Of a stretch of DNA of 64,000 nucleotides, positions 57,297-64,000 are shown one piece after another. The notes below the pieces were generated by a model that searched no databases, was not told the DNA's origin, and was given only the letters and a program-made list of their open reading frames with translations. Position numbers and translations under genes: made by a program. The stretch's first letter is position 1. The number at the start of each line of letters is the position of its first letter. This stretch comes from PALSA-607 sp036501485 (lineage in GTDB: Bacteria; Actinomycetota; Actinomycetes; Acidothermales; Acidothermaceae): contig DASYAG010000126.1 of NCBI GenBank assembly GCA_036501485.1, forward strand, positions 1-64,000. Direction: 5' to 3'.

Positions 57297-58808
57297 TCAG
57301 CGCTTGGGTGCGCCGTAGCCGCTGCCGAACTCGGGGATCCGTCGAACGGCCGACAGTGGGGTCGCGACGTCTTCCAGCGACTTCCCCTCCGCGGCGACGC
57401 CAAGGAAGATCTCCACGACGCCGCCGATCACCATGATGACCGCGCCCAGGAGGTAGCCAAGGAAGAGCCGGTTGTGGTCTTGCCCGTTACCGACGAGGTG
57501 CCCATAGAGGTGCGTGCCGAGCGAGCCGAAGCATTGTGCGATGGCGAAGAACACGGCGATTGCCTTTGCCCTCACTTCCAGCGGGAACGTCTCGCTCACG
57601 GTGAGATAGGCCGCGCTCGCGCCAGCGGAAGCGAAGAAGAAAACGACTGACCACCAGATCGCTTGCGTGGTTGCGTTGAGATATCCGGCGCGGAACATGA
57701 ACGCGCTGACGCCAAGGAGTACACCGGAGATGATGTACGTGCTGGAAATCATCAGGCGGCGTCCGATGGTGTCGAAGAGCCGTCCGATCGTCAGCGGGCC
57801 AAGCAAGTTGCCGGCCGCAAAGGCCAACAAGTACCAGGGCGCCGACTTCTCGTTGACGCCGTACACCTTCACGAGTACCAGCGTGTAAGTGAAGAAGATG
57901 GAGTTGTACAGAAACGACTGCGTGATCATCAGAGTTGCGCCGAGAAACGCACGCGACGGGTATTGGGTGAACAACACTCTCGCGAGTGCGAAGAACCCGA
58001 TGTCGGCTGTGGGCTCGATCTCGATGGCCTTCGACTCATCGACCGGCTCGAGTGTTCCGCCGCCTGCTTGCGCCATGCTCTCGATGCGCTTGATCTCCCG
58101 CTCGGCTTCTTCCTCGCGACCGTGCATGACCAGCCAGCGCGGGCTTTCCGGCAGATTGCGGCGGACGAAGATGATGATGAACGCGAGAATGGGCCCGACG
58201 AGGAATGCGACTCGCCACGCAACGGTGTCCGACAGGTGGTTCAGAACCGCAAGGGTGCCGAGCGTGCCGATGATGGCGCCAGCCCAGTACGTGCCGTTCA
58301 CTGCGATGTCGACGTGCCCGCGGTAACGCGCTGGGACCATCTCGTCGATGGCCGAGTTGATCGCCGCGTACTCGCCACCGATGCCCATGCCAGCGATGAC
58401 ACGTGTGCCGTAAAGGAAGATGACCCAGCCGGTGCCGTGCCCCGCTGTTGCGGCCGTGAGAGCGCTGCCGATCAGATACACGCCGAGCGTCACCGTGAAC
58501 AGGTTGCGGCGGCCCAGTTTGTCTGACAGGTGTCCGAATACGAGCGCCCCGATGACCTCGCCGATGAGGTACCAGGTCGCGATGTCGCCAATCGCACCCG
58601 ACGACAAATGCAGCGTGTCCTTGTTGCCGAGCAACGGGCCGACGTTCGCGGCGATGGTGATCTCGAGACCGTCGAGAATCCACGCCACGCCCAGCGCGAT
58701 GATCATGCGAGTGTGGAATCTCGACCAGGTAAGCCGATCGATCCGAGCCGGAATCAGGCTGCGGATGCTGTCGGATGATCGCGTCGCGGGCGACTGCGTC
58801 GTAGCCAT
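57297..58808 (-). CDS. MFS transporter, sugar/acid:proton symporter type
   Basis: 503 residues, 12 predicted helices. Family marks: AWILDGLEITIAANVGP (helix 1, about 39-55), the loop FGHLSDKLGRRNLF (about 95-108, D-x-x-G-R), GTRVIAGMGIGGEYAAINS (about 130) and loop 8 GRLFDTIGRRLMI (about 344). The pattern fits the SP/MHS-like symporters for organic acids or sugars. Loop 6 is short and charged (REEEAEREIKRIES). Substrate unknown. Confidence 0.88.
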   Translation of the reverse strand: MATTQSPATRSSDSIRSLIPARIDRLTWSRFHTRMIIALGVAWILDGLEITIAANVGPLLGNKDTLHLSSGAIGDIATWYLIGEVIGALVFGHLSDKLGRRNLFTVTLGVYLIGSALTAATAGHGTGWVIFLYGTRVIAGMGIGGEYAAINSAIDEMVPARYRGHVDIAVNGTYWAGAIIGTLGTLAVLNHLSDTVAWRVAFLVGPILAFIIIFVRRNLPESPRWLVMHGREEEAEREIKRIESMAQAGGGTLEPVDESKAIEIEPTADIGFFALARVLFTQYPSRAFLGATLMITQSFLYNSIFFTYTLVLVKVYGVNEKSAPWYLLAFAAGNLLGPLTIGRLFDTIGRRLMISSTYIISGVLLGVSAFMFRAGYLNATTQAIWWSVVFFFASAGASAAYLTVSETFPLEVRAKAIAVFFAIAQCFGSLGTHLYGHLVGNGQDHNRLFLGYLLGAVIMVIGGVVEIFLGVAAEGKSLEDVATPLSAVRRIPEFGSGYGAPKR

Positions 58809-58907
58809 CTATCCCACTCCCTTGTGAGCTGTTGGCGACGGATTACCCGCTTCCCGCCGTTTCTCACCTGCGAGTTTTCAATCGATTTGAAAGTGCCAAG
58901 ACCAGCG

Positions 58908-58933
58908 GTTTGGACGGCGGGGCGCTCGGGTAT
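58908..58933 (+). promoter_or_regulatory. SigB/SigF-type promoter of small basic protein gene
   Basis: GTTT (58908-58911), 16 bases, GGGTAT (58928-58933), about 40 bases before the ATG at 58973. Spacer and flanks resemble the topoisomerase promoter at 11748-11773. The rest of the gap 58809-58907 is empty. Confidence 0.7.
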
Positions 58934-58972
58934 TGCGCGGTCCGTAGGGCTTGGCGATAGGAAGGTGCGGAG

Positions 58973-59185
58973 ATGGCGAAGGATCTGAGCAGCACGAAGG
59001 AACGCAAGAAACTCAGTAAGAAGTCGTTCGCACTTCCGGGCAAGCGCAAGTACCCGATCCCTGATAAAGCTCACGCGCGGAATGCGCTGGCGCGAGTAGC
59101 ACAGAACGGCACGCCCGCGCAGAAGAAGACAGTGCGCGCCGCCGTGAAGAGGCGCTTCCCATCGCTCGGCAAGAAAAAGGCATAG
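58973..59185 (+). CDS. Small basic DUF6582-like protein, 70 residues
   Basis: From ATG 58973 (GGAAGG upstream). Lys-rich ends surround the core KYPIPDKAHARNALARVAQ followed by GTPAQKKTVRAAVKRRFPSL, a short helical motif (IPDxxHARNALARVAQ) found in DUF6582-type proteins, some at the C-terminus of phage-like proteins. Charge suggests nucleic acid binding. Behind an exact stress-sigma promoter. Confidence 0.75.
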   Translation: MAKDLSSTKERKKLSKKSFALPGKRKYPIPDKAHARNALARVAQNGTPAQKKTVRAAVKRRFPSLGKKKA

Positions 59186-59364
59186 CGGGCGCCACCACAG
59201 CTTGCTCGCGAAGGGTGGGAGGCGTCGGCGGTTGGGCGGCGGCGCCTTCCACTAGTTTTGCTACCTCGCGCACCAATGCGCCTAGGTGAGGGCGCCGCCG
59301 CGGGTTAGGCCATTCGGGTCTCTAGTTCGACTTTGGCAGCGCCCAGTGCCGTCGCGGCGCGACC

Positions 59365-60282
59365 ATGAGGTTCGAGCTTTGGCAACAGGGGCCGATGGCG
59401 TTGGGTAGTTGGCTGGGGGAAGCCGTGTCGAGTTGGCGGATCGCGCGCTGCGCCGTCCTACTCAGCTTCGCGTTGGTCGCAACCATCGGTCTGTTCGGCG
59501 ACTCCGCGGCGCATGCAGCAGGAGGTGGCTACGGCCCGGGAATCTCAGGTCCGGGTGCCGCGCCCGGTGGCTTCAGCAGCGTAGTGACGACGCACGCGTT
59601 CGGGGCGACCGGCGGAACCGTGAGCGCCAACGTGCCAGGTGGCGAGGCGGAGCTGGGCGTTCCGGACGGCGCGTTTGGGCAATCTGTCCAAGCGCTCATC
59701 ACCGCGCCTGAGCTGAGCGGCATCAACGCCGTACTCCCTCAACTGGGATTCGGCGGCTACACCGCGATCGGCGGTGTGGGCATCACAATCGACGACCTTA
59801 ATGGCCAGCCGATCAGCGGACAGTTCGTTCACCCGCTCAATCTGACGATTACCGGTTCGGGCATCGGCGCGGGTGACTTGCTCGTCGAGTTCACCAGCTT
59901 GTCGACTGCAGCGACTCTTCAGGACGCCGTCTTCACCGACGGAAGCGTCACCGTCAGTCTTTCCGCGGACCCTGACTTTGCGGTCCTCGCGCCGTCGACG
60001 GCCACGAGTTCCGTTGCAAGCACGAGCCCCTCGTCGTCCGGTAGTAGTGCTCCCACTGCAGTGCTGGGCGAGCAGTTCACGAAGGGAACTGGCGGCTCCA
60101 TCGTCGGCAAGACGTTGTTCGCAGTCGTGGTCGTGCTCGTGGTTGCGATCGGCGCAATGATGCTGACGCTTCGTCGTCGGCGTCCGAATTCCTTTACCCC
60201 TAGGCATTCTTCGGCTGGCGCGCCGGCAAAGCAGCGGCGCGGTCCACCGCCGTCGTTCGCACCAAAGCATGCCCGGTCATGA
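59365..60282 (+). CDS. Secreted, C-terminally anchored hypothetical protein
   Basis: 305 residues from ATG 59365 (or ATG 59395). Signal peptide (about 25-52, CAVLLSFALVATIGLFGDSAAHA), a Gly-rich start, a beta-rich domain (about 75-210; HAFGATGGTVSANVPGGEAE, ITIDDLNGQPISGQF), a Ser/Thr spacer, a membrane helix (about 250-272) and a basic cytoplasmic tail. No named domain recognised. Its stop overlaps the start of the glycosyltransferase gene (ATGA), so it may work with that enzyme at the cell surface. The preceding gap 59186-59364 shows no feature. Confidence 0.75.
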   Translation: MRFELWQQGPMALGSWLGEAVSSWRIARCAVLLSFALVATIGLFGDSAAHAAGGGYGPGISGPGAAPGGFSSVVTTHAFGATGGTVSANVPGGEAELGVPDGAFGQSVQALITAPELSGINAVLPQLGFGGYTAIGGVGITIDDLNGQPISGQFVHPLNLTITGSGIGAGDLLVEFTSLSTAATLQDAVFTDGSVTVSLSADPDFAVLAPSTATSSVASTSPSSSGSSAPTAVLGEQFTKGTGGSIVGKTLFAVVVVLVVAIGAMMLTLRRRRPNSFTPRHSSAGAPAKQRRGPPPSFAPKHARS

Positions 60283-62420
60283 CCGCGCTCGACGTCGTTC
60301 CGTCGCGGCGCCTCCTTTTCGAGGAAGCCAGACGCGTCGCCCTAGCCGAAGAAGCTGCCCGGCGACCGCGACACCACGCTCGACCCGAAGACGAAGACCA
60401 CGCGCTACTCACGTCCCGAATCGGCTGGTCACTCGTCAGCTTGCTTGCAGGGCTTACCGGCTTGCAGGCATGGAACGGCTCAACCCTGGTGCCCGGCGGC
60501 AACCTCGTGAGCGTTGCGGTGATCCTGATCAGCCTTTGGGGCGGCTGGCGCACATGGGTCGGCCGCGACGGACTCGGGATACGCGGGCAAGCGATCGTGC
60601 TCGGCGCCCTCGTCGTCGGCATCGGCTTCTACGCGGCCGCGGTCTGGATGATGCAGCCCGGGTACGGCACCGATGGAGCAGCCTTCGACCAGTACGCAGC
60701 GAGCCTCGCGATGCACGGACTCAATCCGTACACGCACTCGATGGCGCCGGCGCTGACGCAGTTCCACGTACCGCAGATCTTCCATACCTACCGGCTCAAC
60801 GGCACCGAAGTCGACAACCTGTCGTACCCAGCGGCGTCCTTCCTCTTCTATATGCCGGCGCTCATGCTCGGGTTGCACACGCAAGCGGCGAACGTTGTCG
60901 ACGTTGCGTTCTGGGCAGTGTCGGGCTTCCTGCTGTGGCGGATGCTGCCCGTGCGCGCCTCGTGGGTAGCGGGGCTCGTTCTCAGTGCCGCCGTGTACTT
61001 GTCATTCATGATCGGGGGGCTTACCGACGCGCTGTTCGTTCCGTTCGTGCTGATTGCCGTCTACCGATGGGACCGCTACGGCGTCCACTTCGAAGACTCA
61101 GTGGCGAGGTGGATCGGTCCAATCGCACTCGGCGTGGCGTGCAGTGTCAAGCAGACGCCGTGGTTCCTCGCGCCGTTCCTCTTGATTGGCTTGTGGATCG
61201 AACATCGCGAGAACGGCACCGACGGCGCGCGGATTGTCGGGCGCTATGCCGCGACCGCGCTCGGCACGTTCCTGCTGTTGAACGCGCCGTTCATCGTCGC
61301 GGACCCTGCAGCGTGGGCGCGAGGGACGTTCCTTCCGCTAGTACAGCCGACGATTCCTGACGGCCAAGGACTTGTCGACCTGACCATCTTCGACCACCTG
61401 GGCGGTGGCCGCCTCTCGCTCTACAGCCTTGCGGGTGTCGCCTGCTTCGCCCTGGCATTGCTGGCTTTCCGCTACCGATATGCGGCGCTGAAGCGGGCGT
61501 GGGTTCCGCTGGTCGGCGTGACCTTCTTCCTGCCCACGCGTTCGTTCGGCTCGTACCTGTTCATGCTCGTTCCCGCAGCCATCATCGCCGGAGTCACTGC
61601 TAGCGATCCGCCCGTCGGTTGGCGGGTTCGGCACAGCTATCAGCGGTGGATCGGTTTCGGCCTTGTCGCGGGTGGCCTGGTGACGTTTGGTCTCACCATC
61701 GCTGCCGTTGCCACGCCCGCGCCCTTGTCGGTTCGGATCGTCGACACGCAGTCGACCGGGCAGCTCGGCACGATCGACCAAGCAACAGTTCAGGTGACGA
61801 ACCACACCGGTCATACGCAGCGCCCGCATTTCACCGTGCAGACGCAGGCGCACGCGACGACGTTCTGGAACCCGGTCGATGCGTCCGGGCACGTCGTCAT
61901 TCCAGTGGTTGCGGCTCACAGTTCGTCGACATTCATTCTTCGCGCACCGAACACTGCGTCGATGCCAGCGGTCGCTGCGCCCATGTTCGTCGCGGCTTTC
62001 ACCAGCGGCCCGGCGGCGATGTCAACGAGTGCTACCTACCTGGTGTCTCGGTTCTCGACGTCGATCGTGCCCGACGCGGTCAACAAAGCTGTACCCGTGC
62101 ACACGGCGGTACCACTCGCCGTCCAACTGCAAGACCAGTACGGCAATGCAGTGCATCGCGCTGGTGTCGTGGTCGTGATGGGACAGGTTGTCTACGCGTC
62201 CGGCGGACTACTCGCCGGTGAGTCGAGCATCAACGGCGCCAGCGAAGGAACGAGCCCCATGTCAGCCGTAACCGACAGCGCCGGGGTCGCGCACTTCGTC
62301 GTCGTCGGCGACCATGCGCAGCCGCAGCCCGTCTTCTACGAGACCTGGCTATCGGACGGATCCACCGTGCCGCACGGCTATTCCAACCAAGTCTCGATCC
62401 AGTACACCGACGCGCCGTAG
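60279..62420 (+). CDS. Polytopic GT-C-like glycosyltransferase with C-terminal Ig-like domains
   Basis: 713 residues. About 11 membrane helices in residues 45-480 resemble the GT87/DUF2029 mannosyltransferase-like fold: the first external loop has FDQYAASLAMHGLNPYTHS (about 147-165), containing the acidic residue and G-x-[ND]-P-Y motif of polyprenyl-phosphate-mannose-dependent enzymes. Residues about 490-710 are extracytoplasmic and beta-rich, with a Big_1-like repeat (VPLAVQLQDQYGNAVHRAGV) at 610-700. Such tails are uncommon on GT87 enzymes. Coupled to the anchored protein gene upstream. Confidence 0.78.
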   Translation: MTALDVVPSRRLLFEEARRVALAEEAARRPRHHARPEDEDHALLTSRIGWSLVSLLAGLTGLQAWNGSTLVPGGNLVSVAVILISLWGGWRTWVGRDGLGIRGQAIVLGALVVGIGFYAAAVWMMQPGYGTDGAAFDQYAASLAMHGLNPYTHSMAPALTQFHVPQIFHTYRLNGTEVDNLSYPAASFLFYMPALMLGLHTQAANVVDVAFWAVSGFLLWRMLPVRASWVAGLVLSAAVYLSFMIGGLTDALFVPFVLIAVYRWDRYGVHFEDSVARWIGPIALGVACSVKQTPWFLAPFLLIGLWIEHRENGTDGARIVGRYAATALGTFLLLNAPFIVADPAAWARGTFLPLVQPTIPDGQGLVDLTIFDHLGGGRLSLYSLAGVACFALALLAFRYRYAALKRAWVPLVGVTFFLPTRSFGSYLFMLVPAAIIAGVTASDPPVGWRVRHSYQRWIGFGLVAGGLVTFGLTIAAVATPAPLSVRIVDTQSTGQLGTIDQATVQVTNHTGHTQRPHFTVQTQAHATTFWNPVDASGHVVIPVVAAHSSSTFILRAPNTASMPAVAAPMFVAAFTSGPAAMSTSATYLVSRFSTSIVPDAVNKAVPVHTAVPLAVQLQDQYGNAVHRAGVVVVMGQVVYASGGLLAGESSINGASEGTSPMSAVTDSAGVAHFVVVGDHAQPQPVFYETWLSDGSTVPHGYSNQVSIQYTDAP

Positions 62421-62605
62421 CTCACTCGGTGCGTCGGTCGGAGTGCATCAACGGTCACCGGGGTTGTCGATGAACGATCAGCCTGTGCACAATGGCGTGA
62501 CAACTCTTCGTCGGTGATGGCTCGGGCGCGCCGCTAAGCGCCTCACCTCATGAGTGAACGTCAGATCCCCAAGCCTCTGTCGGACGCCGCGAGCCGCCCT
62601 CGCGG

Positions 62606-63127
62606 ATGAGCCGGCCGCGGAGTCGGATTCGCGATCCGTACGACCCGCGCAGCCGCCGGCAACGGCGACACGGATGTTGGGACCACCTGATCGTTGCCCC
62701 GCTCTGGCCGCTGCACGGGCTGAACCTCGGCACGTTACTGCGCACCTGCCACGCGGTCGGCGCCTGCATGGCGGTACCACGACTGCCATGGGTTCCGGAG
62801 GCGCTGGCTCGAGGCAACACGTTGCGTCAGCCTGCGTGTGTGCACTGGACCGGACCAAGCGCACAGCGGTGGCTCGCGCAACAACGCGCGAGTGACTCGC
62901 ACATCATCGGCGTCGAACTCATCGAAGGTGCGATCGCGCTCGGCGACTTGCCTGCCGCGAGGCGACGCACGGTAGCGGTGCTGGGACACGAGCATTCCGG
63001 TATCCCGGGTGAGGCCTTGGACTTGCTTGACAACTTCGTCGAGATCCCGATGGTCGGCACCGGCACGAGTCTTAACGTCGCCGTCGCAGGGTCTCTGGTG
63101 TTGTACCGGCTCGCCGGTCTTCTGTAG
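62606..63127 (+). CDS. SpoU/TrmH-family RNA 2'-O-methyltransferase
   Basis: 173 residues, the minimal SPOUT domain. Motif 1 LNLGTLLRTCHAVGA (Asn/Arg catalytic, about 38-52), motif 2 VAVLGHEHSGIP (about 122-133), motif 3 IPMVGTGTSLNVAVAGSLVLY (about 149-169). Methylates a ribose in tRNA or rRNA; the target cannot be assigned. Arg-rich N-terminus. The ATG overlaps the TGA of a 19-codon frame starting at ATG 62550, which may be a leader. The rest of the gap 62421-62549 shows nothing. Confidence 0.9.
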   Translation: MSRPRSRIRDPYDPRSRRQRRHGCWDHLIVAPLWPLHGLNLGTLLRTCHAVGACMAVPRLPWVPEALARGNTLRQPACVHWTGPSAQRWLAQQRASDSHIIGVELIEGAIALGDLPAARRRTVAVLGHEHSGIPGEALDLLDNFVEIPMVGTGTSLNVAVAGSLVLYRLAGLL

Positions 63128-63299
63128 TCCCACCTCCGGTCCTGGACGCTCTGAACCCAGGAGGTCCCAACTCAGTACGCTTGCCCGAGATAGCTGCTAG
63201 ATGACGACCGGGTGAACACAGTCACCTGACCCGAGCGCGTCAGGACATCGGCTGAAACGATCACGGAAGAACGCTCGATACTCCGAAGGGACAGCGATC

Positions 63300-64000
63300 A
63301 TGAGCACTGCCAAGACTCCGGTTGTCTTCATCCACGGATTGTGGCTGCATGCCACGTCGTGGGACCCGTGGCTCGAGCTATTTGCAGCAGCCGGCTACGC
63401 CCCGATCGCGCCGGGTTGGCCGGGCGACCACGCCACTGTTGCGGGTACGCGCGAGAACCCGGAGTTCGTCGCGAACTACGGCATTGACGACGTCACAACT
63501 CACTACCGGAACCTGATCGAGAACCTTGAGGGGCGGCCGATTCTCGTCGGCCACTCGTTCGGCGGCATGATCGCTGAGAAGCTGCTCGGCGAGAACTACG
63601 GCGCCGCCGCGATCGCTATCGATGCGGCCCAGATCAAGGGCGTGCTGCCGGTGCCGCTGTCGGCGCTGCACTCGACACTTCCGGTGTTCAAGAATCCGGC
63701 GAACATACACAAGGCGGTAACACTCACGGCCGAGGAGTTCCGCTTCAGCTTCGGCAACGCGTTGACCGAAAAGGAATCCGACGCGCTCTACGAGCAGTGG
63801 AACATCGCCGCTCCCGGGCGGCCACTGTTCGAGGCCGCGGTTGCCAACTTCTCGCTGCACTCGCCGGACAAGGTTGACACACACAACGAGAAGCGGGGGC
63901 CTTTGCTGCTGGTGATGGGCGGCCAAGACCACACCGTGCCAGAGGCAATTACCAAGTCGACCTTGAAGCAGTACAAGCACTCGTCAGCGGTGACGGATCT
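63300..64000 (+). CDS. Alpha/beta hydrolase, 3' end outside window
   Basis: The frame runs from ATG 63300 (GAAGGGA about 9 bases upstream) to the window end, 233 complete codons. VVFIHGLWLHATSWDPW (oxyanion, about 8-24), nucleophile LVGHSFGGMIAEKLL (about 80-94) and MGGQDHTVPE with the catalytic Asp near 213 place it in the short-chain alpha/beta hydrolases of the non-heme chloroperoxidase-like type. The catalytic His would be just past the edge. The gap 63128-63299 holds only a weak TCCTGG...CCAGGA dyad. Confidence 0.88.
   Translation, partial: MSTAKTPVVFIHGLWLHATSWDPWLELFAAAGYAPIAPGWPGDHATVAGTRENPEFVANYGIDDVTTHYRNLIENLEGRPILVGHSFGGMIAEKLLGENYGAAAIAIDAAQIKGVLPVPLSALHSTLPVFKNPANIHKAVTLTAEEFRFSFGNALTEKESDALYEQWNIAAPGRPLFEAAVANFSLHSPDKVDTHNEKRGPLLLVMGGQDHTVPEAITKSTLKQYKHSSAVTD

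Noticed and set aside
60269..61360. Frame of 363 codons overlapping the glycosyltransferase in another frame
   Set aside because: The other frame has membrane helices and a GT motif; this one is an Arg/Ala shadow.
62550..62609. 19-codon leader ORF before the SpoU methyltransferase as an independent gene
   Set aside because: It has an ATGA overlap but no ribosome site or conserved pattern; noted only under the methyltransferase.

Overview
The window is GC-rich, densely coded chromosomal DNA from an actinobacterium. Indicators are frequent GTG starts and 4-base stop/start overlaps, a SepX/GlpR divisome protein, a mycobacterial Rv0991c-type (Ruc) zinc-ribbon protein behind a CIRCE operator, an EfeUOB iron cassette with DtxR/IdeR-like boxes, F420-type LLM enzymes, TIGR02960-type ECF sigma, and SigB/SigF-type promoters (GTTT-N15/16-GGGTAT). 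The block sepX-rimJ-mog-moaC-moeA-galU / 5-FTHF cyclo-ligase / ruc-like fmdB / mscL resembles the Mycobacterium tuberculosis Rv0985c-Rv0996 neighbourhood. I cannot name genus or species; it does not look like Mycobacterium or Streptomyces proper. I see no transposase, integrase, phage or CRISPR genes.

Layout. 0-6.4 kb: end of a GGDEF protein, an oxidoreductase, a DHA2 drug exporter with its TetR regulator, an SRPBCC/SDR pair and an ECF sigma factor. 6.4-10 kb: a 27-bp repeat array, then efeU-efeO-efeB for iron uptake behind two tandem IdeR-like boxes. 10-13 kb: hydrolase, duplicated membrane protein, topoisomerase IB with a stress promoter. 13-20 kb: an unusual surface locus: a long secreted beta-propeller/FN3/Ig/cell-wall-binding-repeat protein flanked by two small anchored repeat proteins that share a nearly identical 97-bp leader in inverted orientation, followed by a LAL-type LuxR regulator. 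20-25.4 kb: small repeat and zinc-ribbon proteins, DUF4232 lipoprotein-like protein, hemerythrin, M24 peptidase-like protein, AlkA-type glycosylase, a hydrolase/TetR pair with a strong operator, tRNA-Ala.

25.4-41.2 kb: the conserved core block: sepX, rimJ, Moco genes (mog, moaC, moeA), galU, a HAMP-GAF-GGDEF cyclase, 5-FTHF cyclo-ligase, a cation/proton antiporter, SCO1 and CtaG cytochrome oxidase assembly, methyltransferase, GNAT, Ruc-like protein, MTA phosphorylase, SAF protein and MscL. Arrays of the 27-bp repeat sit between moaC and mog and between the antiporter and SCO1 genes. 41.2-46.4 kb: purU, a DsbA/FrnE protein, very small membrane proteins and a divergent Nramp transporter, several behind GTTT-N15-GGGCA promoters.

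46.4-64 kb: a three-gene operon encoding six YbjQ domains, YihY protein, DUF3291, a stand-alone LigD-type ligase, then a cluster of stress-signalling parts (RsbW-like ATPase, two membrane SpoIIE-type phosphatases tail to tail), Rho_N-like protein, MFS transporter, a membrane glycosyltransferase with its secreted partner, a SpoU methyltransferase and a hydrolase cut by the window end. The partner-switching proteins and the SigB-type promoters (topoisomerase IB, hemerythrin, small basic protein, small membrane proteins) suggest that a general stress response links several otherwise unrelated genes here.
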